A stretch of DNA of 6,528 nucleotides, taken from assembly GCA_014237955.1 (NCBI GenBank), contig JABABY010000118.1, positions 1 to 6,528 on the forward strand, written 5' to 3'. The position numbers and the translations under genes were made by a program. The notes beneath the pieces were generated by a model. That model did not search any database, was not told the origin of the DNA, and saw only the letters and a program-made list of their open reading frames with translations. Below, piece by piece: positions 1 to 5,662 of the stretch. The stretch comes from Planctomycetota bacterium. GTDB taxonomy: Bacteria > Planctomycetota > Planctomycetia > Pirellulales > UBA7805. Position 1 is the stretch's first letter; each line of letters opens with the position of its first letter.

Positions 1-200
1 TAAGCGACAGAACTCTCGCCCGCAGCGCTGGAGCTAATTCCTCCAGCCACAGAAGAAACAGTACCGCCAGTTGAGCCGCCGCCACCGCCGGCTACCGAAT
101 CCACAATGAACTGAGCGTGAGCTGCACCTGAAATGATCGATTGTAGCAGGAAAACGACGACTAACAGTGTACTTCGTGATTGTCGTGATCGGGATATCAT
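1..200 (-). CDS. Secreted glycine-rich protein, 5' part only
   Basis: Reading the minus strand from ATG at 200-198 gives an open frame of 66 codons that leaves the window at its left edge, so the gene is partial. The first 33 or so residues form a clear Sec signal peptide: an Arg-rich start (MISRSRQSRS), a hydrophobic core (TLLVVVFLLQSII) and a likely signal peptidase site after AHA, before QFIVDS. The mature part seen so far is low-complexity Gly/Ser/Ala (SVAGGGGGSTGGTV). The protein is therefore probably exported. No domain or function can be named from this piece. A nearer-frame ATG at 207 runs into a stop after three codons, which supports the start at 200. An AGG about 13 bases upstream is only a weak ribosome binding site. 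Coding is inferred from the well-formed signal peptide. Confidence 0.6.
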   Translation of the reverse strand, partial: MISRSRQSRSTLLVVVFLLQSIISGAAHAQFIVDSVAGGGGGSTGGTVSSVAGGISSSAAGESSVA

Positions 201-216
201 GATTTCATTACCTGCT

Positions 217-222
217 AGTATA
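217..222 (-). promoter_or_regulatory. Possible -10 box for the glycine-rich gene
   Basis: The minus strand reads TATACT here, 17 bases upstream of the ATG at 200. No good -35 box is found 16-18 bases further upstream; that position falls in the AT-rich end of the 18-bp tandem repeat. A start point here would leave a very short 5' leader. This is weak evidence from sequence alone. Confidence 0.2.
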
Positions 223-237
223 CAGAGTGATACCTAA

Positions 238-290
238 TTGAATTTATCGTGAACATTGAATTTATCGTGAACATTGAATTTATCGGAAAC
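238..290. repeat. 18-bp tandem repeat, about 2.7 copies
   Basis: The unit TTGAATTTATCGTGAACA occurs at 238-255 and again identically at 256-273. A third partial copy (TTGAATTTATCG, then GAAAC) starts at 274. The unit length is a multiple of three, so a minus-strand frame through it would read DKFNVH repeatedly. It lies just upstream of the left-edge secreted gene, where it could be an iterated regulator site or simple replication slippage. Confidence 0.85.
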
Positions 291-615
291 CAACCCAGCA
301 TAAGGTTGTTTAATACGGGTTGATCTGGTTGGATCGTCGGTCTTAAGACCGGTTGTACCGATTGCGCAGAGTTTATCTACCACTGCGGCGGGCAGTATCA
401 AATGGCCAGTTCGACACAATCACTGGGAGAACCTGATCACCGAGCGGGTGAGGGGCAGGAGCCGTAAAACGCAGCAGTTGAGAGGAATCGAACCTCCGAA
501 CATTGCAAACCGTCTCGTGCTTTTTGCGTCGTCGCACCCGTGTCGCATCCGGGACTGCATTAGAGCCTGCAGTCGATTTGTGCGGTCCTAGGCAAGTAGA
601 AGATTGCTCACTTAT
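291..615. other. Gene-poor stretch with a 14-bp palindrome
   Basis: No convincing gene was found in this stretch of more than 300 bases. It holds a perfect palindrome, CGGTCTTAAGACCG, at 338-351. At about 483-497 the minus strand contains GAGGTTCGATTCCTC, which looks like the T-arm of a tRNA, but no D-arm or anticodon arm accompanies it. A minus-strand frame of 61 codons (419-234) enters from the right side and ends in the 18-bp tandem repeat. It has no recognisable features, and its DKFNVH ending is explained by the repeat, so it is not called as a gene. Confidence 0.5.
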
Positions 616-1131
616 TCAGCGGACTGGATTCCGTGGGCGGTTGGCTATTGCTGGTTGTTGGCTACGAATAACGATGCCGTCAATCCACCAGTCCCCCTTT
701 GCCGTCTTCAGGAAGGTCAGGTCGTAATGCAATTCCTGTGGTCGGGTGGGAAAGTATCCGACGAGCCGCAACCGTCCATCGGTCGAGAACATCGGTGATT
801 GCGCTGGGATGGGGTTCATTGTCAGTACAAAGCTCAAGTCACGGCTGCGGTCGTGGGTATCACGGAATGCGAGAGTGAGGTCCGATGCCTTCTGCCGCTC
901 ACGCAACTGTGGTGAGCAAAGATCTCGGAGCACCGTGTAGTTGCCTGAGACGTTGGCGTGGTTCAGAGCGATCAGGGCGTTCTTGATCAGCACCACTTGT
1001 ACCCGATCGCTGGGTATCCTGGTGTCAGCTACTGGATGCGGTCGCTGTGCCTGTGCCTCGGCATACGGCGCAGCGGCCGACGTGAGCAATGATAGGAAAG
1101 CGAACCGAATCAATGGGCCGATGTTTCTCAT
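616..1131 (-). CDS. Secreted protein of unknown function, possibly NTF2-like
   Basis: This is a complete 171-residue ORF from ATG at 1131 to TGA at 616. Residues 1-26 look like a Sec signal peptide: basic MRNIGPLIR, hydrophobic FAFLSLLTSAAA and a likely cut after AEA, before QAQRP. The mature part is about 145 residues. It starts with a helical region (VQVVLIKNALIALNHANVSG, about 44-63), followed by alternating strand-like segments ending in GDWWIDGIVIRSQ. That order, with a conserved-looking final strand, resembles small NTF2-like or DUF4864-type domains, but this is a fold-level guess only. A GAG about 9-10 bases upstream of the ATG may serve as a ribosome binding site. It lies in the same direction as the left-edge secreted gene but about 400 bp from it, so a shared operon is not evident. 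It is likely real, because it combines a proper signal peptide with globular composition. Confidence 0.75.
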   Translation of the reverse strand: MRNIGPLIRFAFLSLLTSAAAPYAEAQAQRPHPVADTRIPSDRVQVVLIKNALIALNHANVSGNYTVLRDLCSPQLRERQKASDLTLAFRDTHDRSRDLSFVLTMNPIPAQSPMFSTDGRLRLVGYFPTRPQELHYDLTFLKTAKGDWWIDGIVIRSQQPAIANRPRNPVR

Positions 1132-1173
1132 AGGTTCTCAACTTGTTTCTACGCAAAAATAGCAATAACGGGA

Positions 1174-1290
1174 TCACCCGGTAATCGTAACTCCTGACGC
1201 GCCTCCGCCTGGCCCACCATTGGCACCGCCCACTCCAAACGAACCGCCACCGCTGATAAAGATATGATCGGTCAAAAAACGCCGCCGTCG
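1174..1290 (-). pseudogene. Tail of a glycine-rich protein, probably a broken gene
   Basis: On the minus strand, a frame open from 1290 ends at TGA (1176-1174). It reads TDHIFISGGGSFGVGG, then ANGGPGGGASGVTITG. This Gly-rich tail resembles in style the secreted protein at the left edge of the window. There is no ATG in frame, only a TTG at 1275. The frame immediately before it changes at a run of six T (minus strand, near 1273-1278). Upstream, the other frame has an ATG at 1333 followed by a basic and then hydrophobic stretch (MLIVSKPARARFLVATAAFF). A one-base slip at the T run would join these into a short exported Gly-rich protein of about 53 residues. It could equally be a decayed fragment or chance, and confidence is low. 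Confidence 0.3.
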
Positions 1291-1532
1291 CTACGAGAAA
1301 TCGGGCCCGCGCTGGTTTTGATACGATCAGCAACTGGCCGAGCGAAATCAGTACGACACATAACTATTTACCGAACCGGGGCACGATCATAGCGGATTGC
1401 ATCCATGCTAGCATTGAATCATCGGTGACAGGCTATTGGGCATCTTGATTTCCATCACATTCTGACCTGCCGAAGATAGTCGAACCAGAGAAACCAAAAG
1501 GGTCCAGGTCTCTTTTTCGTGGTCAACGAGAT

Positions 1533-1649
1533 ATGTATCGTTTGCTCGCCGTTTTCAGCGTTTCTGTAGTCCCACTTTGTAGCTACCAATTGCCGATGCC
1601 AGCGAAGGATCGTATCCGGCGTAAACAGCGTGCCGACCAGTCGCCGTAA
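1533..1649 (+). pseudogene. Signal-peptide ORF, likely the severed N-terminus of the MORN_2 protein
   Basis: ATG at 1533 opens a 38-codon frame that ends at TAA 1647-1649. It begins MYRLLAVFSVSVVPLCSYQ, a short basic start followed by a hydrophobic core and a Cys at residue 17. PLCS is a loose match to a lipobox. After it come MPAKDRIRRKQRADQSP and the stop. The MORN_2 frame starts only five bases later in another frame and has no export signal of its own. MORN_2 proteins of this kind usually do have one, as in the copy starting at 6340. A single -1 shift near 1646 would join the two into one exported repeat protein. This could be a true frameshift mutation, a sequencing error, or two coupled ORFs. 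Confidence 0.5.
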
Positions 1650-1654
1650 GTCGG

Positions 1655-2149
1655 TTGGGCGACCACGGGTTCGGCGTCAAAAATGGGCGGGGGACTTTTT
1701 GGTACGAAAACGGCCAGACGGAGCGCGAGTGGCATTACAAGAACGGTAAGAAAGAAGGCCTTGAGACTTGGTGGTATGATAACGGGCAGAAGGAATCAGA
1801 GAGCCATTACAAGAACGGCAAGAAAGATGGCCTTGAGATTCGTTGGTACAAAAACGGCCAGAAAGCGTCAGAGAGATATCACAAAGAGGGAAAGCTAATC
1901 TCGGCATCTGTTTGGAAACCTGATGGCAAACCTTGTCCCATTACAAAGGTTGTGGATGGCTCAGGCATCGTTGTTGGGTGGAATACCAACGGCCAAAAAG
2001 AGTACGAGGTTCATTTCAAGAACGGCAAGCTAGATGGCCTTTACACTGAGTGGGATGAAAACGGCCAGAAGAAATTTGAGGCTCAATACAAGGACGGCGA
2101 GCTAGATGGCCTTGGGTCAGAGGTATTACGACACAACGGCATATTCTGA
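1655..2149 (+). CDS. MORN_2 repeat protein (YwqK-like), 5' end and 3' end disturbed
   Basis: The frame encodes 164 residues, mostly variant MORN repeats (Pfam MORN_2, PF07661). The recurring core is YKNGKKDGL, W/Y, then NGQKESE. Units of about 24 residues begin near residues 10, 28 and 52, with a degenerate unit at 76-100 and clear ones again from about 108 to 150. Such proteins form beta-hairpin arrays. Database names like 'YwqK family antitoxin' for them are weakly founded, so no role is claimed. The only in-frame starts near the front are TTG at 1655 or none, because an in-frame stop lies at 1622. The signal peptide is in the neighbouring frame (1533-1649). At the 3' end, repeat sequence stops abruptly after GELDGLG and 10 unrelated residues follow. 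There the DNA becomes the SGNH gene in another frame, so the natural C-terminus is probably lost. Confidence 0.7.
   Translation: MGDHGFGVKNGRGTFWYENGQTEREWHYKNGKKEGLETWWYDNGQKESESHYKNGKKDGLEIRWYKNGQKASERYHKEGKLISASVWKPDGKPCPITKVVDGSGIVVGWNTNGQKEYEVHFKNGKLDGLYTEWDENGQKKFEAQYKDGELDGLGSEVLRHNGIF
1735..1878 (+). repeat. Two tandem 72-bp MORN-coding repeats
   Basis: Units 1735-1806 and 1807-1878 are closely similar at the DNA level. They share, for example, TTACAAGAACGG, AAGAAAG, GGCCTTGAGA and AACGG.CAGAA, as expected for recent duplication of a 24-residue MORN_2 unit. A more diverged copy lies at about 2014-2085. The units are in frame, so copy number could change without breaking the frame. 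Confidence 0.8.
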
Positions 2150-2972
2150 GGCTCGATACATTACTTTTGACTGCAGTCCTAACCAGAAGGGACTCGACTT
2201 CCCTCCCCGTCCTTACCAGTTGTTAAATGTCCCACGCTTTGCCACAACGGTTATCGAAAACCCCTATTACCAGCCTGATGCATTTTTTGGCGAGGGAATC
2301 CGTATCGGCAACCGATCGATTGCCCCAGAAATCGTTGTAATCGGCGATTCCCACGGTTGTATGTGGAGCGACGCAATAGCTACCGTCGCTAGAGAAGATG
2401 GCATTTCCGCAGCATTTTATTGCATGCGTGGAGTGCATCCGTTCGTCGACATCTCGCCTTCAAGCAATAAAGACAAACAGGAAATTACTCGCTTCCATCA
2501 TGCAAAGCTATCGCACATTGAAACCTGGAAACCCAGGCTTGTGGTCGTGGGAATGGTTTGGTTGAAAAGTGACATACCCGCCGCTAGAGCTTTTGTTGAC
2601 TTTGCGAAACAACAAGGCTCTCAAGTATTGTTAATTGAAGACCCGCCAAGATTTCCATGTGGTAATGTCAATGCGATGCAATGGCTGGCTAGCAAACACA
2701 TTAAGCCCATAGCTGGTGAGAGACAGTTTGTAACAACTAAGCTCGATGCACCCACTGAAAAGGGACGCGGGGTAGTTCGATTGTTAGCCGAATCGTACGA
2801 CCATGTACATTTTCTCCCAACATACGATCTTTATTCCTCTGATTCAGGAGTATTGGCCTTGGATGGCCGTGACGTCATGTATCTGGATGATGACCATTTG
2901 TTGCAGGTCGGTGCAAGAAAGATAATTCCTCGTTTGCGAGCGGAGATATCGAAGATTCTGCCGGGACAATGA
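2106..2972 (+). CDS. SGNH-domain protein, C-terminal half of an OafA-type acyltransferase
   Basis: This 288-residue frame holds an SGNH hydrolase-like domain of the type found at the C-terminus of OafA/YrhL-family O-acyltransferases. Block I is VVIGDSHG (77-84), with Ser82 as the expected nucleophile. The strand RLVVVGMVW follows at about 144-152. The C-terminal block is YLDDDHLLQVGA (259-270), where D261 and H264 would be the catalytic Asp-x-x-His pair. Family members usually carry a membrane acyltransferase-3 domain of about ten helices before this part. Here it is absent, and the frame begins inside the MORN_2 gene, overlapping it by 44 bp in another frame. ATG 2106 has GGCGAG about 8-13 bases upstream, so re-initiation coupled to the MORN frame is possible. 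The join suggests a deletion or recombination that replaced the membrane half with MORN DNA. Without membrane helices or a signal peptide the product would stay in the cytoplasm, so it may be a pseudogene fragment with intact catalytic residues. Confidence 0.7.
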   Translation: MALGQRYYDTTAYSEARYITFDCSPNQKGLDFPPRPYQLLNVPRFATTVIENPYYQPDAFFGEGIRIGNRSIAPEIVVIGDSHGCMWSDAIATVAREDGISAAFYCMRGVHPFVDISPSSNKDKQEITRFHHAKLSHIETWKPRLVVVGMVWLKSDIPAARAFVDFAKQQGSQVLLIEDPPRFPCGNVNAMQWLASKHIKPIAGERQFVTTKLDAPTEKGRGVVRLLAESYDHVHFLPTYDLYSSDSGVLALDGRDVMYLDDDHLLQVGARKIIPRLRAEISKILPGQ

Positions 2973-3062
2973 ATCATCCATCGCTTCACTAGGCAATCCC
3001 TTGAGTGAGTGCGGTTAATTCAATATCTAAGGAAAAGGCTTGTAATCCCCGAAGGGACGACG

Positions 3063-3296
3063 GACCTGAAGTGCCCCCATTTTATGTATCAAGGATTACA
3101 ACGAGGAACGGCTTCATAGCAGTCTGGGGCAACTGCGTCCGGTGGACTATACTTGGGTGATTCACCGCGACTGCATGAGCAACGACGCCGCAAGATGGCG
3201 CAGGCGCGGCATTGACGCAAGCAAGTGAACCTGAGATTCCGTCAACGGACATTGCGATTAGAAACTGATGAGATCGTCACTTCTAACTGACCTGAA
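3063..3296 (+). repeat. Direct GACCTGAA repeats, possible IS end remnants
   Basis: GACCTGAA followed by GTGCCCCCA occurs at 3063-3079. GACCTGAA followed by TCTGTCCCA occurs at 3289-3305. The two share the first eight bases and a C-rich end and have the same orientation. They bracket the transposase remnant, and the first lies directly before it. Ends of this general form are seen in IS3-family elements, but no matching inverted copy was found, so this is weak evidence. Confidence 0.3.
3070..3228 (+). pseudogene. IS3-family transposase remnant (C-terminal end of OrfB)
   Basis: The frame at 3094-3150 reads DYNEERLHSSLGQLRPVDY. This is the highly characteristic end of the rve integrase-like domain in IS3-family transposases, usually DYNEERPHSSLGYLTPAEY or similar. 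The open frame runs from a stop at 3067-3069 to TGA 3226-3228, about 52 codons, with no good start codon. The DDE catalytic core is missing, so this is a dead fragment. It follows directly on a C-rich sequence that could be the left end of the element, as if an internal deletion had removed most of the IS. The roughly 360-bp space between the SGNH and sulfotransferase genes holds this remnant and nothing else recognised. It shows that transposition and deletion have shaped this part of the window. Confidence 0.8.
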
Positions 3297-3330
3297 TCTG
3301 TCCCACTGAAACAAATCAAGCGATCCTCTC

Positions 3331-4080
3331 GTGAATATAGAAACACTGAAGAGCATGCCTAGAGCATTATCGTGCTTCGCGTCGCGGGTCTTTCACCCAC
3401 GGCGCCTGAGGCATGAAGTTCAGATTACGTCTTTTGGGGGCGTCGGGACAACCTTTATGTATCAGTTCTGTCGCGAGGTGGGCCTGAATATTTACGACAA
3501 GTGGGACGGTGGCCCATGGCCATGGGATTTCGGTGTCTACAAGCATCTTCGGCATCCTGTGGGATCAGAGAAAGGTTTGAGAATTGAGGTGCGGCCACAA
3601 TACCGCGTAGTATACCTAGTCGGCGATCCGATTAATGCCGTGATCTCTCTGTTTTCACGCAACTTTGCTCGGTTTGCTTGCAGCAGATTGACGTGCGATA
3701 AGCTATCGAGGGATTCTTTCAACGAGTCATGGGAGTTGAGGGATTACTTGGAACACGGTAAAGACTTGTTCCAGTTGGAGGAACACTTTGACAATTGGGT
3801 GAATTGCCAATCCACACTCCCATATCCAATTTTGGTTGTAAAGTATGAGCAATTGGAAACTGTTAAAGAGCAGGTATGCGAATTTCTAATGGTAGATAGT
3901 TCTGGTCGCAATCGATTTCCAACTATTCGAGATCGCTCTTCTAATTCTGATAATCTCAGCAACCGTGATCAAGAATTGTTTGAAAGTATATATGGCGAAC
4001 TGTGCGAGCGAATTTTGCGTCTGCCGGCCACCCTCTTACGTCCCGCAGGCCAGAAAATAAGTGCTAGGGATCGCTTTTAA
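3331..4080 (+). CDS. Sulfotransferase-like protein
   Basis: This 249-residue ORF starts with GTG at 3331. The segment ITSFGGVGTTFMYQF (32-46) matches the 5'-phosphosulfate binding loop of PAPS-dependent sulfotransferases (usually SFPRSGTTxL). RVVYLVGDPINAVISLFSR (92-110) matches the 3'-phosphate binding region (usually RDPRDxxxSxxSR), with Ser106 in the expected place. The usual Arg just before the Asp is Gly98 here, and the loop lacks its usual basic residue (GGVG in place of PRSG). PAPS binding may therefore be altered. ILVVKYEQLE (167-176) corresponds to the family's conserved VRYEDL segment. There is no signal peptide and no clear transmembrane helix. In its family the reaction would be sulfate transfer to a carbohydrate, protein or small molecule; the acceptor is unknown. 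It ends 97 bp before element A and may be the cargo of the leftmost cassette, although no matching element lies upstream. Confidence 0.65.
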   Translation: MNIETLKSMPRALSCFASRVFHPRRLRHEVQITSFGGVGTTFMYQFCREVGLNIYDKWDGGPWPWDFGVYKHLRHPVGSEKGLRIEVRPQYRVVYLVGDPINAVISLFSRNFARFACSRLTCDKLSRDSFNESWELRDYLEHGKDLFQLEEHFDNWVNCQSTLPYPILVVKYEQLETVKEQVCEFLMVDSSGRNRFPTIRDRSSNSDNLSNRDQELFESIYGELCERILRLPATLLRPAGQKISARDRF

Positions 4081-4247
4081 GGGGTGCTTTGCGTGAATGG
4101 CACTTCCTAAACGATTGCGGACCGTATGGTGTGAGATCAATGGCAACACTGATGGAAGCCGAACCCGTAACGCAACCGCCAACAAACCCTAGTGGCAAGG
4201 TGTGCTGCGCACATCGCCGCTTAGCAAATAACCTTTTAAACCATCTG

Positions 4248-4254
4248 ATACAAT
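4248..4254 (+). promoter_or_regulatory. Extended -10-like box in element A
   Basis: TGATACAAT (4246-4254) fits an extended -10 element (TGnTATAAT type). It lies about 87 bp upstream of the ATG at 4341. No TTGACA-like -35 is present at 16-18 bp. The same box is conserved in all four elements, and the TG is kept in three, so it is more than chance similarity. The promoter role is inferred. Confidence 0.45.
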
Positions 4255-4297
4255 AACTGGCAGAGCGGGCGCTAGCTCGATTGGTTCGAGCGGCGAC

Positions 4298-4321
4298 CAC
4301 TGTCACAACCACTGTCACAAC
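4298..4321 (+). repeat. 12-bp tandem duplication inside element A
   Basis: CACTGTCACAAC occurs twice in direct succession, at 4298-4309 and 4310-4321. Elements B and D have only one diverged copy of this segment. The extra copy accounts for most of the length difference between A and D and keeps the reading frame across the element. Confidence 0.9.
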
Positions 4322-4340
4322 CATTGGCAGATCCAAAGAT

Positions 4341-4787
4341 ATGGCAATAAACCCTTACGACCCACCTTCGAGTCGAACGGCAAATCCGCTTGTGAAGAGT
4401 CGCGTTGGCGTTGCGCTCGTTTGTCTTCACATTAGTGCGGTTCTGTACCTCCTGTTGGGCCTTTCATTACCCTTTCTCTTGACGTTAGATGACGGTGGCA
4501 ATCTGGACGCGTCCGCTGCGACGGGTGTCAGCGTCTTTCTATTCATTTTTTGCGCGTTGATTGCGGCTGGTGTGGAGGTCGTAGCGTACGGCATCCACAA
4601 ACGAAAATTCTGGGGATGGGTTGCTGGATTGATCGTCTTTGGAATTTATGCACCGTCGCTTTTCTTGCCACTAGGGGCCTTTGGACTGTGGGGATTGCTC
4701 GCGGCTGGCTCTCGTGCAGAGTTCGGAGTTGGGGGCAGTGGCGGCGGCCAGCCAACAACACATGGTGGCAATGTGCCGTCGCCGTAG
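4341..4787 (+). CDS. Small multi-span membrane protein with an NPYDPP start
   Basis: ATG at 4341 gives 148 residues, starting 13 bases after the end of element A. It starts MAINPYDPPSSR, an Asn-Pro-Tyr-x-x-Pro motif common at the N-terminus of small planctomycete membrane proteins. Hydrophobic spans lie at about 23-49, 62-85 and 90-121; the last may be two helices. Between them is the polar loop DDGGNLDASAAT, and a basic HKRK follows the second span. The function is unknown. The last 12 residues, QPTTHGGNVPSP, are encoded by element B. The stop TAG (4785-4787) therefore lies about 37 bp inside the repeat, as often happens when a cassette ORF runs into its own recombination site. The frame could extend upstream to TTG 4281 inside element A, but the ATG with the NPYDPP motif is the natural start. 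Confidence 0.75.
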   Translation: MAINPYDPPSSRTANPLVKSRVGVALVCLHISAVLYLLLGLSLPFLLTLDDGGNLDASAATGVSVFLFIFCALIAAGVEVVAYGIHKRKFWGWVAGLIVFGIYAPSLFLPLGAFGLWGLLAAGSRAEFGVGGSGGGQPTTHGGNVPSP

Positions 4788-4901
4788 GCTCCGGCATCGC
4801 CGCTTAGCAATCCCAACGCTGTCCCGTATGTTACAATACTTGGTGATTCAACGTCGTTCGCCTTGGCGACGAGCGGCGACCACTGTCACCCACCATTGGG
4901 C
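4751..4901 (+). repeat. Cassette-spacing element B, attC-like, 151 bp
   Basis: It starts GCCAACAACA and ends CCATTGGGC. The hairpin near the left end pairs GTGGC (4765-4769) with GCCGC (4799-4803), and within it TGCCG (4774-4778) with CGGCA (4792-4796). TTAGC follows at 4804-4808, exactly 22 bases after which (allowing the next A) comes TACAAT, as in A and D. The second hairpin, TCGCC-TT-GGCGA (4858-4869), differs in sequence from that of A and D but sits in the same place, before GAGCGGCGACCAC. Left ATGGTGG (4762-4768) is complementary to right CCACCAT (4890-4896). It contains the end of the membrane-protein ORF. Confidence 0.75.
4829..4837 (+). promoter_or_regulatory. Extended -10-like box in element B
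   Basis: TGTTACAAT (4829-4837) is an extended -10-like sequence, about 72 bp upstream of the DUF2071 start at 4910. No clear -35 box is seen. It lies at the same distance from the TTAGC of the first hairpin as the boxes in A and D, although the spacer sequence differs from theirs. Confidence 0.45.
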
Positions 4902-4909
4902 GAGCAACT

Positions 4910-5662
4910 TTGTTTGACCATTCTGTGTTCTCGCGAGTTGATCATCGACCTTGGGCGGTCCCCAATCGCAAATGGACGATGCGGCAGTCTTGGTGCGACC
5001 TGTTGTTTGCCCACTGGCCAGTTCCGGCTGCGAAGCTGCGCCCGCTGGTCCCTCCAGCGCTCGAAGTTCAGGAATTCGACGGAACAGCCTGGGTCGGAAT
5101 CATCCCCTTCCGCATGCAGAGTGTCATGCGGCGACCTCTGCCAGATCTCCCGTATTTCTCTGCCTTTCCTGAGCTAAACGTGCGGCTTTACGTGGAAGCC
5201 GAGGGTCGGCCGGGTGTCTGGTTTCTTAGTCTTGACGCCGCGAATGCTTTCGCCGTATGGGCAGCTCGCCGTTTCTACCACCTTCCCTACTTCCATTCCC
5301 GAATGAGCTTAGGCGGGCTTCCTGCGGAGGTGCAGTACAAGTCGTTCCGCCTCGCGCGACCACGCGGCATCGAATTTGAAGCTACGTATCGGCCCACAGG
5401 TGCGCCCTACGAGAGCAAGGCTGGTTCACTCGAACACTGGCTCACCGAGCGTTACTGTCTCTATGCGCGATCGCCGAAGGGCCCGATCTATCGGGCTGAA
5501 GTCCACCACCATCCTTGGTCGCTTCAGCAAGCCGAGGCTTCGATCACGAGAAACGATCTCCTTCATCCTCATGGAATCGACATCAAAGGGCCGCCTGCTC
5601 TGCTCCAATTCAGTCGCCGTCTCGATGTCGTCGTCTGGCCACCAACCATTGTCGCCGCGTAG
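4910..5662 (+). CDS. DUF2071 / YqjF-family protein
   Basis: The 250-residue product matches the DUF2071 (YqjF) family over its whole length, and that family is usually about 230-250 residues. Signature parts are HRPWAVPN (12-19), DLLFAHWPVPAAKLRPLVPP (30-49), then FDGTAWVGIIPFRM (56-69), FPELNVRLYV (86-95), GVWFLSLDA (102-110) and LPYFHSRM (125-132). The family is related in fold to acetoacetate decarboxylase. Its reaction is not established, so none is claimed. It is likely cytoplasmic, as there is no signal peptide or membrane span. The start is uncertain: TTG at 4910 lies 8 bases after element B, and GTG at 4925 is the alternative. The family's conserved region begins after both. No strong ribosome binding site is present. 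It stands alone between elements B and C as a single-gene cassette. The stop TAG lies in a sequence resembling part of element B. Confidence 0.85.
   Translation: MFDHSVFSRVDHRPWAVPNRKWTMRQSWCDLLFAHWPVPAAKLRPLVPPALEVQEFDGTAWVGIIPFRMQSVMRRPLPDLPYFSAFPELNVRLYVEAEGRPGVWFLSLDAANAFAVWAARRFYHLPYFHSRMSLGGLPAEVQYKSFRLARPRGIEFEATYRPTGAPYESKAGSLEHWLTERYCLYARSPKGPIYRAEVHHHPWSLQQAEASITRNDLLHPHGIDIKGPPALLQFSRRLDVVVWPPTIVAA

Larger units (their letters stand above)
4178..4328 (+). repeat. Cassette-spacing element A, attC-like, 151 bp
   Basis: It starts GCCAACAAA and ends CCATTGGC. The ends can pair (GCCAA with TTGGC). A GC-rich hairpin follows the left end: GTGGC (4192-4196) with GCCGC (4216-4220), and inside it TGTGC-TGC-GCACA (4201-4213). 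A TACAAT box is at 4249-4254. A second hairpin, GCTCGA-TTGGT-TCGAGC, is at 4275-4291, followed by GCGGCGACCAC. Left-arm AGTGGC also pairs with 3' CCACT, leaving one bulged A. The layout is like a long attC site, with outer R boxes and inner L boxes around a structured centre. Copy D is the closest relative. The 3' part is longer than in D because of a 12-bp tandem duplication. Confidence 0.75.

Noticed and set aside
234..419. Minus-strand 61-codon ORF ending in DKFNVH repeats
   Set aside because: Its ending is produced by the 18-bp tandem repeat. It has no signal peptide, domain or ribosome binding site that supports it.
483..500. tRNA T-arm-like sequence on the minus strand (GAGGTTCGATTCC)
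   Set aside because: No D-arm, anticodon stem or matching acceptor stem could be found at the right distance, so it is not called as a tRNA or an attachment site.
1205..1225. ACCATTGGCA near 1217, like the 3' end of the cassette elements
   Set aside because: None of the other parts (GCYAACA box, hairpins, TACAAT) lies upstream, and the sequence is explained by the Gly-rich minus-strand frame.
1683..1898. Second open frame through the MORN region (and its minus-strand shadow)
   Set aside because: These are by-products of the repeated codon pattern; only the 1655 frame gives MORN_2 repeats.
4178..4328. Element as a MITE or small IS
   Set aside because: The end complementarity is very short, no target-site duplications are visible, and all four copies sit at ORF boundaries in one orientation, which fits cassette sites better.
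4543..5177. Several overlapping ORFs in other frames across 4543-5177
   Set aside because: They lie across the membrane-protein gene, element B and the DUF2071 gene, and have biased composition with no recognisable features.
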